Positions 30,930 through 45,124 of a stretch of DNA of 64,000 nucleotides are shown here, piece by piece. The notes under the pieces are model-generated. The model had not been told where the DNA came from and searched no databases. It saw only the letters and a list, made by a program, of their open reading frames with translations. Origin of the DNA: Clonostachys chloroleuca (taxonomy: Eukaryota > Ascomycota > Sordariomycetes > Hypocreales > Bionectriaceae); assembly GCA_037952775.1 (NCBI GenBank), contig JBANAY010000004.1, positions 11,284,001-11,348,000 on the forward strand, written 5' to 3'. Numbering within the stretch: position 1 is the stretch's first letter; the number at the start of each line of letters is the position of its first letter. The position numbers and the translations under genes are program-made.

Positions 30930-32400
30930 TATATATATATTTAGTTTTACTATAAATAAGAGTATATCCTAAGATCAGATAATATATAATCTAATATATA
31001 TTTTTTAAGAATATAATTAATAGTCTATATCTAAACCTTGAATACTATAAAATAAAATTAAAATATTATCCTTTTAGCCTAGATATAAATATTAACTTTA
31101 TAAAAACTCTAATAATAGAAGGTATTTATATAGTATAACTAGATATATAAATACCCTAGCTATAATTATAATTCCTAAGAGGGAAAGCTTATTATCTAAT
31201 AATAATTATTTTTTCTTTCTAATTTAAAGCTTATTATAATTAATTAATAAATTATTTTTTAATTATTAATTACTTAATTAATTAATTACTAGATATCTAG
31301 TAAATACTTAAATAGCTATAATATTTAATATAAATATTCTAATCTCTTAGAATTTAATTAATATTTCTAATAAAATTCTTAAAATAATAATAATAGTTAT
31401 TTAAGATAGTTTAATATAATTATTTACTAAATATATTTATAATATATCTCTTTAATTAGTTAAGAATCTATTTATAATAATAAAGCTACTCTTAATATTA
31501 TAGATCTAATAACTATATCTATTTAATCTATTATTTTATATAGCTTACTATTTATAACTACTATTATAAGAATTTATAAAGAATTAAGATAAGCTTAAGT
31601 AAATATTATATCTTAAAAATAATTACTCTTTTATATAAGCTTACTATAGTTTAATATATAATTTATAGTTTTAGTATATTATATATTATATTAAGATAAT
31701 TAGAATAAAAATAATTTTTAAAAATTAATTACTTAAGCTTTATATTTTTTTTATTTATCTTTAGATTAGAGTATTATTTAAATTAGATTAAAATATATTA
31801 GAGTTTATTTTAATTAAATTTAAAATTATATATATTTAGAAATAATATAATAGCGGGATAACTTATACTAAATAGAGGTCTAGGGTAGATTAGGATATAA
31901 CTAATTAGAGTATTATTCTAAGTAGTATAATTAGATTATTATAAATTATATAATAGAAGTTACTATTAATATATAAATATTATAAAGCTAGTTCTAATAA
32001 TATATAGATAATATTTATTAATAACTATCTAAAAGAATATCTCTAGCTAGTAAAATAAATATATATATATATATATATATTTTAGAGGGTTTTACTATAT
32101 ATAAGGAATATTCTAGGATCAGGCTATATATAACTAGATTTATATAATTTATTTTTAACTAAGCTTTAATCTATATCTAATCTTTAACTCTATTTTTTTA
32201 CTTTTCTATTTAGATAAGCTAAAATAAGATAATAATATCTCTAAAAACTCTAAAAAGAGCTTACTAAGTATATAACTTAGTTATAAACCCTAAGGGGGAA
32301 TACTTATTATCTATAAATAATTATAATATCTCTCTAAGCTTATTATTACTAATTCCTAATTACTAACTACTAACTATCTCTCTTTATAATAATAATAGAT
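30930..32400. repeat. Direct repeat pair inside the AT block
   Basis: Segments at about 30930-31270 and 32060-32400 share order and wording: a TA tract, tttactata..aagatcag or aggatcag, then ctatatctaa, and further on a run close to taagggggaa followed by tattatctaataat or similar. They diverge at many C/T and G/A sites. They may be LTR remains of one gypsy-type family. Confidence 0.5.
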
Positions 32401-35400
32401 TCCTCTAATATTATTATCCCCTATAACTAGAGCCTAGTTATTATAAATAATCAGATTTTTATATTTATAATAGTTATTATTAATAAAAACTATTAGAATC
32501 TCTTTTTAAATATTAATTATTTAAATCTATAATTTATTATAAGTTTATTTATAATAATAAAACTACTCTTTTTTATATAAACCTAGTAATTATACCTACT
32601 AGAGCTATTATTCTATCTAGTAGCTAGTTAATAAGAAGGTATATAAATAATTCTAGTTTTTAATATATTTATAAAGAATTATATAAATATTCCTCTAGTA
32701 TATAATAATTATTATAATCTAATATACTATATATAGTATTAGTAGATAATATACTAAATTAAATTAATCTAAATTAAAATAGTTTTTTAAGTTTAAAAAT
32801 CTATTAATTAGTAATATTAAATAGATAGAAGAGAATTAATTAAATAGAATAGAATTATTAAAAAGTTTATTAGAAGGAAAAATTAAATTAAATAAGATTA
32901 ATTAAATAGTATTTAAAATTATAGTAAATTAGTTAATTATTATTATAGAATATTTAAAGAATATAATAGCTAATTATAAAGTTACTATATACTAATTAAA
33001 AAACTAAATATAGTTTTATATAGTAAAATATATATATATATAGTAAGGTAATATATATAATATAGATATATTATTAGTAACTAGTTAGTAATATAGTTAA
33101 TATATTATTTAAACTTTCTTCTTCTATTATCTATATTAATATTATATTATCTATTTATATTTTAAAAATAAAGATATTAAAAACTAACTTATCTATAATC
33201 TATAGAAATACTTTTCTTTTTATTATTCTAAATAATCTTTCTATTATATTAATATATTCTTACTATAAAGATTATAATAAGTATTTCTACTAGATATCTC
33301 TATTAGATTCTTCTTATTATATAGAGTAAATATTATATAGTTAATTATATTATAATATCCAGGGTTTATTTATATAATAGATTTATTATATTAAGATCTA
33401 TTATTAATAAACTAAAAAAGAGCTAAATATAGTAAAGAAGGAGTTAAAGTATATAAGTACTAAAATATAATATTTATATAAATAAAAGAAAATATAGTTT
33501 AATAAGATAATATAAATAGTATCTTATAGTATTAATAGTATAGAAGAGTTAGAATAAATAGAGTAAAAAGAGACTAAGGAGAAGATATAAAAATTAACTA
33601 TTTCTATTACTTTTATATCTTTATCTAAATATATATTTTTAAAGATTAAAATTAATTTAGTATTTCTTTAAGAGAGTATAAAACTATTTTTATTCTTAAT
33701 TTATTTAAATAAGTATTTCTAGATCTAATAATATTATTAGATATATTTTTAATAGGTTAGATATTTAATAAGTTCTTAGATATTATAGTTATTAATTTAT
33801 TCTTTTTATTTAATAAAATAGAATATTTATCTATTTTTAATTTTCTTTTTTAATATTTTTTCTAATTTATATTTTTTTTATAGATTTTAATTAAATAGTT
33901 TTAATCTAGAGTATTTTATAATTTTTTTTAAATAATAAAATATAAAAAACTAGATAGATATATATTATATCTAGTAGTAATAATTTATAATTAATATCTA
34001 ACTTTTTCTTTAGAATTTTAAATAATTCTAATTTTTTATAATTTAATTTATTATTTAGTTATAATATTATAATTTTTTTTTTAAATAAATAGATTTTATC
34101 TTTTTTCTTTAAGATTTATTTTTTTAATTTTTCTTTGTTATAATATTATTTTATTCTTTATTATATAAATTTCAATTTTATTATTATTTCTATATATAAT
34201 AAATATAAGGTTTTTTTTTATAAATATAATAATAAATATTTAATTTATTAAGTATTTATTAGTTTAAGAATTCTAGTTTATATCTATAATTTATATATAT
34301 AGATATAAATTAAATAAATTCTTATACTAAATTATTATATATAATCTATATTATTAATAATAATTATATCTGATTATTTTATTTATAATTAATATATACT
34401 TATAAGTATTATTTTAAAATTTAATTAAATATTCTATTTATCTATAATTCTAAAGATAATAAGTTATTAAGAGCTTATATTTAATATCTAATTATACTAT
34501 AAATAATTATTAAAATTTAAAAATAAATATTATTTCTCTATTTAAAATTATTTCTTCTAATTATCTATAGTAATTAACTATATATTATAGAAATTAATAT
34601 ATAAAATCTTTTATAGAATTTACTTTTTTATATAGAATAAAAGATCTATACTTTATAAATCTATTAATAATAATTAAAATACTATTATATTATATTTCTA
34701 TTATTAGTTCTATTAATAATAATAGTTTAATAATAATAATTTAATAATATAATTAAAAAATATTAATTATTATAATCTCTTTAGTATTTATACTAATTTA
34801 AGTTCTTTATAGAGTTTATATTTTCTATATTTAATTTATATATAAATATTATATTTTAAAATTACAATTTATATATCTTTTTATAAATTAGAATAATTAT
34901 AATATTATTTTATTTTATTAATATTTTCTTAATTTCTTAATATTCTAAAAGTAAATATTTATAGATTTTCTTAATAAGTATTATTTTTATATTTTATTAT
35001 AGTTTTTCTATATTTAGTATAATATTTATCTAAACTTTAATATATACTATTTCTTTTAGTATAATATCTAAGGTTTATTATATAAAGTATTTATTATTAT
35101 TTATTAAAAATAATTATTTATTAGTTTTTAGAATTATTTATTTATACTTAGATTTATAGTTAAAAGTATTAGTTCTTCTATTTTTAAACTCTTTTTAATA
35201 TATAATTTTATAGTTAAATTTAAATAGATATTTAGTATAATATATTTATTTTTTATTAAATTATTAAATTATAATAAAATACTAAATATTCTTATAATAT
35301 ATATATATTTTAATCTTATATTATATTTCTAGATAGTAGTATTTAAATTCTTTAAATATATATATTATAGTTATAAATTCCTTATTATAAATAGAATAAT

Positions 35401-35739
35401 TAAGTTCTATACTATATAGTTTCTTTAAGTAGAATAATATAGAGTATAGTTTTCTTTATTATCTTTCTAGCTAATTTATATATTAATTATAAAATCTAAA
35501 GTATTAGTTTTAAGTTCTATTTCTTTAATTAAATTAAATATCTATAATATAAGTTTAAAGATTATATAATTTTTAATTACTATATAAAACTATATTTAGT
35601 CTTTTAATTAGTATATAATATCTTTATAATTAACTATTATATTCTTTAAATATTTTATAGTAATAATTAATTAATCTATTATAATTCTAAATACTATCTA
35701 ATTAATCTTATTTAATTTAATTTTTCCCTCTAATAAATT

Positions 35740-36060
35740 TTTTATATAAGGAGAGATAGTTAATAGTTAGTAATTAGGGATTAGTAATAATAAGTTTAAA
35801 GAAATATTATAATTAATTATAGATAATAAGTATTCCCCTTTAGAGCTTATAGCTAAGTTATATACTTAGTAAGCTCTTCTTAGAGTTTTTAGAGATACTA
35901 TTATCTTACCTTAGCTTATATAAATAAAAAGATTAAAAAAATTAGAGTTAAAGGTTAGATATAGATTAAAACTTAGTTAAAAATAAATTATATAGATCTA
36001 GTTATATATAGCCTGATCTTAGAATATTCTTTAAATATAGTAAAAACCCTCTAAAAAAAT
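35740..36060 (-). repeat. Inverted copy of the 32.06-32.40 kb repeat
   Basis: Read as reverse complement, this segment follows the 32060-32400 repeat closely (for example aagatcaggctatatata, then gagcttactaagtatataac). It is a third copy of the same decayed repeat in opposite orientation. Confidence 0.6.
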
Positions 36061-36149
36061 ATAATCTTTAATATTATTAAATATATTTTAATATTTTAAG
36101 TTCTATTAAAATTTCTTTTTTTTATAAGATTATATAATAATATAGTAAT

Positions 36150-36720
36150 TTTTCTATAGTTTTTAATAAATTATTAATAGTAGTTAATAATTTAAGAAAA
36201 GCTTATATTTTCTAATTTCTTTAAAATTTTATATATATATTCTTTATATATATCTAGATTATCTAAAAATATTAAATATTATTAAAATAAATAATTATAA
36301 AGATATTAAAATATTTTTAAAATATTTAATTAATTATTTATTAAAATATTATAAGTATATTTATTAATTTAAAAAGTATAATAAAATATTTAAATAAATT
36401 AAACTTTATTTTAAATATTATTTTCTATTTATTTTCTTCTTTAATTTATATTAAATTATAAGCTCTCTTTAGATCTAGTACTATAAACTACTATTTATTC
36501 TATAATTAATCTCTAAGTTTAATAATTAATAGTAAGAGTATTCTATTCTTATATATAATCTTATTTAATTATTAATAATTAATAATTAAATAGAATTTAT
36601 TATTTTTCTTTAATATAAATATTATAGAGTATTTTATAGATAAAGTTAATAATTATATATAACTTTTTACTAGTATATTATTAATATATTTATAGAGTAT
36701 TTATAATTAAGATTTTATAA
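36150..36720 (-). pseudogene. Ty3/gypsy-type reverse transcriptase relic
   Basis: In one minus-strand frame, interrupted by many TAA/TAG codons, the remnants of the gypsy RT order can be followed. A KNRxLLL-like block at the N-side is followed by VLDLKRAYNLI near 36480, and much later by the IIYxxxI remains of the YLDD catalytic block near 36260. Most substitutions are those expected from C-to-T decay. It has no coding capacity left. Confidence 0.6.
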
Positions 36721-37672
36721 AATTATATAATTTATAGAAATCTAATTCTCCTTCTTTAATAATAGAGATTTTATAATCCTACTAGCTATATTAAAATAAT
36801 TCTATTTTAAATATTTCTTAAAATAATTTATTAAAGTATTTATATTTATTAGGAATATTCTTAAATTATTAACTTTTCTCTAATTATTAGTATTTATACT
36901 ATATATCTAACTCCTAATTCTATTATACTTTCTATTTATTTATTATTCTACTCTACTCCTAGATCCTAATACTATTAATTAGTTCTATTAGTAGCTTTTT
37001 TATTTTCTTTTACTATTAGCTATATTTAATTTTATATTCTTATTATTATTCTTTTATTAATTAGTTCTAATTAATTAGTATTAAGAATATATCTAAAGAT
37101 TATTCCTATTTCTATATCTAATCTAAGATTTATATTACTTATCTTAGTTCTTATTATAATAAGTTTTATTTTATATTAGATTATAGTACTATTAAAACTA
37201 TTACTACTATATTTACTTATTATTATAAATTATTATCTTAGCTTTTTATAATAGTATCTCTAGTTATTAAAAAATTATTTTATTTTTCTAATATCTAATA
37301 AAATTTTATTTTTTATTAATTCTAATATAGATTTATAAGAATATTCTTTTACTCTATATAGCTAGTAAACTAATCTATTAGTAAATTTATATCTTATAAT
37401 TATACTAATTCTAATATAATATTATAGAATTCTAATAGTAATAAGTTATATATTATACTAAATTTCTTTTTTTAAATTTTAATTATAAAGTAATTAGTTT
37501 TAGAATTAATAATTTCTTTATTATATTTAAACTATATTCTATCTAGACTTAATATATTATATGGTTTTTCTTTCTTTTTCTATAGTAAGTAGAATTAGAA
37601 CTAGAATTTATTTAATAAAGAATAAAAGAATATTATAATAAAAAAAAATTAAAAAAAAAAAAATAATTTTAA

Positions 37673-37861
37673 TATTAGTATACTAAATACTACTAACTAG
37701 CAGTTACTGGCTGGAAGCTAGAAGCAGAGCGGTTCGCTTAGTCAGGACCGCTCTAGAACTGTATTTATAACCAGTTTACTTCTGTAGCTAGAATAGTAAC
37801 TTAATCAATCACTTTCAACCTATCTACTCTATAGCGTACGCTTTAAAAAAGCCTTCTAATA
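37673..37861 (+). repeat. 5' LTR of the 7.45-kb copia element
   Basis: 189 bp starting tattagtatactaaatac and ending gccttctaata. It differs from the 3' LTR mainly by C/T and G/A changes. Confidence 0.9.
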
Positions 37862-38399
37862 CTAATCAGTAGTTATATAGCAGCTACAGATTAGTAAAGA
37901 AGAAGAGATAGAATTTCCTAAGTACTTAGGGAAGTACAGTCCTCCTATAAGTACTAGTCCTATACTATAGAACTGTATATAATATATAATATAATAATAC
38001 TATTATCTTTTATATACTCTAAATAGTTACTTTAGAAATTGCTTATTCCTCTAATAATACTATTAGTACTGGAAATACCTCTAAAGAGTATTATATTATA
38101 TATACCTCCCTAATAATATAGATAGAAGTAATTAATAAGATTACTTTCTTCTCTAACTACTTAATCTTAAGAGTTTACCCTTATAGAATACTCTCCCTTT
38201 CCTAACTCCAGAAGGAAATAAGATAATTCCTTATACTTCTCTCTTACTACTACTCTATTTCCTATAACTTACTAAAATCCTTCTGAATAGAGACCCTAGT
38301 CCCTTAAATAAGAATAAAACCCTATACTCCCCTGTTATAAAAATATATATATACTTTAGAACCTACCTCCTGAGTAAGTATAATAGTACTATTAGTACA

Positions 38400-41300
38400 A
38401 ACTATACCTATACTAACTCCCTTTAACTATAATAAAGTAGAAGAGGTTTTTAATATAATTAGACTAATAAAGATCTATATAAATAATATTAACTGGATAA
38501 ACCGCCTAACCTCAGCAGTCTAGATAATTACCTAAGAACTTACTAATATATATATAGTATATTATATATACTACTATAAATATACCGGGCTATATAGTAA
38601 TAATTTACTAGGCGAGTTTATATATAACTTTAGGGACTAGTTAATAGAAAAGTTTATACTCTTAAATAATAGTATTACTAAGGAGTTAAAATATATCCTA
38701 TAATATAGTAGTATATATACCAGCCCTATAAATAATATACCTAAAGCAGCTTTTAATAATATATAGGAGCTAGAGGACCTGCTAAAATAGCTAAATAATT
38801 AATAGTTCCTTATAAATACCTTTAATCCGAACTCCTAGATATTCTAATTACAGGAGTAATATAGGAAGTCTTAAGGATATACAGTACTAATACTATAAAT
38901 ACCCTAAGAAAGGAGTATAACCTATATAATCAAAATAGATAAAACAGAAATACCCAAGAGGAATAAGGAGTTAACCTAATAAGTACCTATACCTCCTAGG
39001 AATCCAGTTCTAAGATAAGAACCAGGAGGCTATATATATAAGTTATATAACCTGTACTATAATCTCCTACCCGAGTAAAGCCTCAGAACAGGTATAGTAG
39101 CTATATAAGAACTTATAGCCTTCTAGAAGCTATATAATATAAAAAAGTACTTATTCAGCAGGGAACTATATAATATACTTAATACTAAAGTCAGGATAAT
39201 ACTGAATACTTATAAATCCTATAATATATAGCTAAGTAGATTCAAAACTATTCTCTTCTAAATCCTTAAAGGGAATATATAGGATTTCTAGTTCTAATAT
39301 ATTAAAGAAGAATATACCTTTAGAGAGATATATCTTAAACTAAAGTAATATTTTAATAATACTATTAATAAATAGTAGTATTATTATAACTGGACTTAAA
39401 TCAGTATTACTTTAATATAGGTAAATAGAGAATATAAGGACCTTATAGTATACCAGATACTATAAAAAGTCTTTACTACCCTGATAAGAGTACAGAAGGT
39501 ACTCAGAGGTACTTATACAGGGGATAATAATCTATAAGCTATAGTAGTAAGAGTATACAGAGGTTCGAAGGAACTAGAAATAGTACTCTAAAGAGAGTAT
39601 ATAAATACTGAAGTCCTAATATAATATCTTATATTAGTATTAGAAATAAACCTATTAAAACAGCCGGAATAAAGCCTGATAGCCTTAGCAGCCTAGGATA
39701 TAATAAGAAATATATATCTTATCAACTAGTAATATTAATATATCTAGAAGCTACTAAATAGAATATAATAGTAGCCCTATTATACCTAAAATATATAGGG
39801 CAGACTATTTAATAGAAGCTTTACTAGCTGGGACTAAGGACTATAGAGGAATAGCTAGAGAGAGTATTACTTTATTTATAATAAGCCTGGTTATTAATCT
39901 ATAAACTATCTGCAGAAGAGATCTGAACTGTACTGCTAATTTATAACTGAGTTCCTTGAAGTAGAAGAGGAAGCAGAAGAAGATAATATACTAGAAGAAT
40001 TTAAGTAGTAGATTTAAGACTAAGAAGGGGTTAATAACCAGTCTGAAATAGCAGACTATAGAGACCCTAATAACTATAATAATCTAGATAAGGAAGACTA
40101 GTATATAAGCGGTAATAAATAATACCTAATATAATATCTGCTCGATAAGGTATTCTAATACTCGCTCTCTAGAGAGGAGATTAAGAGAAAGCTATAAGAC
40201 CTCTTATAATTTATTATTAAGGAAAGATATATAATATAATTCTAAGGGATTATACTAAATATAGATACCTTATTAATCTTAACTGTAGGTAAACTATAAT
40301 TCGAAGTACTTAAATAAATTAATCTATTAATTAAACTGGATACTATAGCTAATATAAAGAGTATTAAGTTTAGAAAGGGGCTTACAGAGTTACTTAGTAT
40401 AATAAAGTTACAGACTCTGTTCAGACCTATTATATTTTATATAATAAACTCAGAGACCCCTTTCCTAATATATCTTTAAGATATAGATTATCTGAATATT
40501 AAGTTTAGGAATATAACTAATAAAGTAGTTAGAACTATAGATAGTCTTTCTGCTCTAACTGTAAGGAAATAGAGCTATATATAGTTCTTTCCTGAATATA
40601 TACTAATAGCTAATATAGCCTACTTAATAGAACTAGAGCTAAGATAACTCTATTATTACTTTAATTACCTATTAGTAGAAAGGCTGTATAAGCTCTTAGA
40701 AAAAGCAGGCTATAAGGATATAAATAGAGAAGTAATAAAAAAGATTAAATACTTCTACTACTAATATTAGGCCTATAGCCCAGCTCTAAAACACTTTAAA
40801 TTCAGACTATAAGATAATCTTAACTTTAACTATAAGATTATAGTTAATATTATATATCTGCTGGATTAAGAACTGGTTTTATATATTATCTACACAGTAA
40901 CTGTATTCTAAAATACAACCTTCCTTACAGATATCTTAGTAGATACTATATAGGAAGTATTAAAGAGAATCTGGCTGGATATATATCTGGGACTACCAGA
41001 CTATATTATATATAATATAGGAACCTAATTTATAAGTAACTAATTTTATATAAATATAAAGATTATTAGTTCCGAGTATAAGTAAATACTAATTAAGGCC
41101 TATTAATTAATTAGTAAGATTAAGAGATATTACGGACTGCTATAATATATATTTAATATCTTATATAAGGAACTCAAGGAGATAACCTCGAAGGAATTAA
41201 TATTATAAGCAGCAGTTAAAGCAGTTAATAATACAGCAGGGCCTAATAGCCTTATATTAATACTCCTTATATTTAGAGTATATCTAAGAATTATTATATT

Positions 41301-43380
41301 CTCTCCCCTATTATAATCTATAGTTTAAAGAGTATAAGTAGTTAACCTTATAATAAAAGCCTTAAGGGAACTATATACTAAAGAGAGAACTATACTTATA
41401 CTAGCTATATATAATAGCCCTAACCTAATAGAACTCCTTAAACTCCTACTCCTGAGCGAGGTTATAGTATAGAGAGAGAATAAGGGGTAGTTTAGACTAT
41501 ACAGACTTTTATTAAATAACTCCTATAATATTATAATTGAAATACAGGATAGACTAAAGACCTTTTAGTCTATATATATAAAGCTGTACTATAGAGATAA
41601 ATAGACTGAAAATCCAGTCTAAGAGAGTACTAGCCTGATAATATATCTAAAAGACCCCTTACTACTTATAATAAGCGAACTACTATAAAGAAGAGGATAA
41701 CTAACAGGCTTAAAGAATAAACCGAAAGTATATATATAATATATAGTACGATCAGTTAGACTATATACTAACTATATAATATATAAGGAGTAAGATACCC
41801 TTAAGCTAGCTAAGAAACTTCAAAAGGAAGGAGTTATTATAACCCCGGGTACTCTGTTTAAGGCCTCTATAACAGCTGAAATTAACTAACTCGTTAAAGC
41901 AGGTATATTCAAGTTTATACAGTTTAATTATAATATTAAAAGCAGTTAACTGTTTAAAGTATATATTATTAATAAGGTGAAAGGATAGAATATATATTTA
42001 TATAAGAAATCCCGTCTGGTTGTATAAGGATATAATAATACTAGTAAGGAGATAATTCTTATACAGTTACTAATAATCTAATACTATAGCTAATAGCTTA
42101 TCCTTGTACTAATACTATTACTATTAGCAGCAGGAACTTATATTCTAACAGGTAGAAATATTATACAAGCTTACCCGCAGTCCGAGTTAATACTATAATA
42201 TATAATTTATATAATACTCCTAAAAGACCTCAAGTAAAGCTACTTATAAGAAACAGTTATAAAAATTATAAAGCTGCTGTATAGGATTACTAAGTCTGAT
42301 ATATATTAGTATACTATATACTATAAGTACTTTATAATATATATAAAGATAGTAACCTCCAGCTTTAACCTATACCTCCTAATTACAGGAAGTAATACGC
42401 CCGGTTTCAGGATTATTAGAATATAAACTGATAATATACTCAGATTATTTAATAATATACTTACTGCAGAAGAAGAATATTAATTAAAAGAGGCTAAGTT
42501 CAAAGTAAAAGCTAGGGTTAAGCTTTCTAAGAAAATAGATCTTAAATTTAATAGAGGAAAGATATCCCTCTATAGTATAATAATTAAGTTCCTTTAAAAG
42601 GGCTAAGCTAATATACTCTAGAAAGCTATAGATACAGAGAGCTATAAAGCCTAAAGAGTATACAGTATATAGATTATAAGTATTATATAACCAGAAGCCT
42701 TATATAATTTATCTATAGTAGTATAATTATAATAGAACCTATTAAAAGATAATATTAAGAAGTTAAATAAAAGGCTTATATAGTAAATTAAGAACTATAA
42801 CTATAGACTGAAATTTATATTACTCAACCTGTATAACCTGAAGCTATATATCTTTACAGACGGATCTCTTACTAATAATAAAGATATAAGCTTCTAAATC
42901 AGCTTTATAATTATACTTAGAATAGAGATAAGGATTAAGAGCCAGAAGCCTATATTCTAACTAACCGGGAATATTATATACTAGTTATTAATAAAGTATA
43001 AATATATTATAAGAAGCAGCTTTATATTAGAAGTCTATAGTATAGTAGCTGGATTTAATATAGGTATTATAATTATAAGCACCTTTTGAATAATTACTTT
43101 AAAAATAATACTACTGGAAATACTGCTAGTAATTTATATAGATTCTCTCTTACTATATAAATATCTTATTAAGCTCGGTATAACTATAGAGAAAAGACTG
43201 ATAATTAATATAATAGCCTTATAGTAATTATATAAATACTATAAAATTACTAAGATAAGATAGATTAATAGAGAGGATAACCCAGCAGATACCTTAATAA
43301 AAGGGAAGCCTAATTCAGTACTCTTAAAACTTATAGAAATAAATAAATTAAGAATTCGAATTAAGAGAGATATTAAGAGG
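38400..43380 (+). pseudogene. Degraded copia gag-pol
   Basis: The reading frame is broken by many TAG/TAA codons. Integrase-like sequence lies near 40.9-41.65 kb (a remnant beginning LPDYIIYNIGT). Reverse transcriptase starts near 41.95-42.05 kb (KKSRLVV followed by GYNNTSKE). The C-terminal RNase H part ends near 43.25-43.33 kb with NREDNPADTLIKGKPNS, the usual end of copia RNase H. No gag motif could be read with confidence. Confidence 0.72.
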
Positions 43381-43545
43381 CTATTCTATTCCCCTATCTA
43401 TCTAAGCTATCTACTGATAATCAGATCTATCTATCTATCTGAACTAGCTAAACTATCTAATTTTTTTTTTTTTTTTTATTTATTTTATCCTCCTCTTTCA
43501 CTCAGGTTTAGGGTATACAGGAAAACAGTATCCAGGGGGTCAGAA

Positions 43546-44400
43546 TCAGACATTGGAGGAACTACCCTTGGATTCATTATTATTATCAGACCTGTTAGTA
43601 CTCCTGTAGACAGTACTGTTATTATTATCAGGCCTTACAGACTGATAATAAATAGTACAGCGCTCCAAAAGAGGTTTGACCTCCTCGGAGACAGTATTCT
43701 TAAAAATATAGCTAGAGCCAGGTTCCGATCTGTATTACTAATAGACAGTTAAACTATTAAAAGCGCTATCTACAGCGAGATTATAAGCTGTCTTCCAGAC
43801 GGTACTAGTATATATAACCAGAAGGTACACCTTAGTATACTTACAGGAAGGTTTCCCAGTAGGTTTACTAAGCTCAGCAAGAGCTTCACAAGCAGTAACT
43901 AAGTTATATATAAAAGGTATCAGAACTTTAGGTATAGTAATATAAATATTACTGCCCTTATTATAATATATATACTGTATCCTATTACTATTATAGTTAA
44001 AGTAATAACTATTACTCTTCCCTAAAGTAAATAACTTAATATATACTATATATTTATCAGAATACTTACTACTAATAAATATATTAGCTAAGGAAATAAG
44101 AAAAAGAAAGACTGCTAATACTTATACCTAGTTAGAGTACTTCTTAGCTATATAATATTCCTATCTCTTAAGCTTCCTAAGCTCCTTCTATATCCTTCTG
44201 ATCTCAGTTTACTACTAAGCTAGTATACTTAATATTCTTTAGACTGCTATATAAGCCTATTAGTAAGAGTTCCCGAAACTAAGTACCCGAGTATATATAA
44301 TTAATAGCTATTTCCCTAGCTATACTACAGCAGGGCAGTATTATAGGCTCGGGGGAGGGGCTCTAAGGAGTAGATAAAAGGGGGAAGAGGAAAGTATTAT
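43546..44400 (-). pseudogene. Antisense accessory ORF inside the copia element
   Basis: On the strand opposite to pol, one frame runs about 285 codons from near 44400 to a stop at 43546-43548. About nine internal TAG/TAA/TGA codons interrupt it, each explainable by a C-to-T change in CAG, CAA or CGA. It contains a hydrophobic stretch (VLAVFLFLISLANIFI) that looks like a signal anchor, then a Lys/Tyr/Asn-rich part, TVWKTAYNLAVDSAFNSL and a C-terminal Asn/Ser-rich tail. I recognise no family. The same frame is visible in the inverted copy at about 63.7-64.0 kb, so it belongs to the element. The 43480-43930 part is much less AT-mutated than its surroundings. Confidence 0.6.
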
Positions 44401-44935
44401 ATCTCTATATTTAGTTAGCTCTAAAATATATAAGGAGGGAGTAACTACTTACAGAGAAGAAAATAGTAAATTAAAAGTTTAACTGTATACTACTAAGGTT
44501 AGCTATAAAACTATATCCCAGAGCGTATATACCTCTATATATAAAAAAAGGATTAGGATATAACTATCCTGTAAAACAGTTAGCTATAAAACTCTGATCT
44601 AAAGTAGTAAGAATTATTATAGAGGGTATATATATAATACTAGGGTAGCTATATAGAAAAGGAAAAGAGGAATATTATAGTAGTATAGAACAGGGTTTAA
44701 TATAGATAGGGTATATATCTATAACTACTTATTACTAGGGGTAACTATAGTAATAAGTAGGGAAACCTAATAATAAAATATATATATATCCGGACTAATA
44801 TATATAGTATATCTTTTTAATAAAGATATAAGGAATTAGAATTATATATATTTATTTCTTATATTTATAGAGGTTATAAAGGGTCTATAATTATAAGGGC
44901 TATTTATACAGAATAAGAAAATAAAAGACTGCCTG

Positions 44936-45124
44936 TATTAGTATACTAAATACTACTGACTAGCAGTTACTAGCTGGAAGCTAGAAGCAGAGCGGTTCGC
45001 TTAGTCAGGACCGCTCTGGAACTGTATTTATAACTAGTTCACTTCTGTAGCTAGGATAGTAACTCAATCAATTACTTTTAACCTATCTACTCTATAGCGT
45101 ACACTTTAGAAAAGCCTTCTAATA
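44936..45124 (+). repeat. 3' LTR of the 7.45-kb copia element
   Basis: 189 bp, same ends as the 5' LTR, followed directly by the target duplication tttaa. Confidence 0.9.

Larger units (their letters stand above)
30047..37672. repeat. Extremely AT-rich, RIP-like degraded repeat block
   Basis: Starts abruptly after the adenylation-domain relic and runs to the LTR at 37673. It is almost entirely A and T, with stops in all frames and no host gene. It contains a Ty3/gypsy-type reverse-transcriptase relic on the minus strand (see 36150-36720) and several related repeats: direct copies at about 30930-31270 and 32060-32400, and an inverted copy at about 35740-36060. It also contains a (TA)n tract near 32060. 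The pattern of C-to-T and G-to-A decay is that of RIP acting on old retroelements. Confidence 0.85.
37673..45124 (+). mobile_element. Ty1/copia-type LTR retrotransposon, degraded, with 189-bp LTRs
   Basis: 7452 bp, bounded by 189-bp LTRs (37673-37861 and 44936-45124) and by a perfect 5-bp target duplication, tttaa (37668-37672 and 45125-45129). The internal order on the plus strand is gag-like part, integrase, reverse transcriptase, RNase H, so it is copia type. A further antisense ORF sits between the end of pol and the 3' LTR. Nearly all pol interruptions are TAG or TAA at places where Gln or Trp codons fit. It inserted into an older repeat whose two halves (up to 37672 and from 45125) match, as one piece, the reverse complement of about 33850-34200. 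Confidence 0.9.

Noticed and set aside
32055..32090. (TA)n run as a centromere or origin signal
   Set aside because: Only a short run in an AT-rich, RIP-degraded repeat, with no supporting structure.
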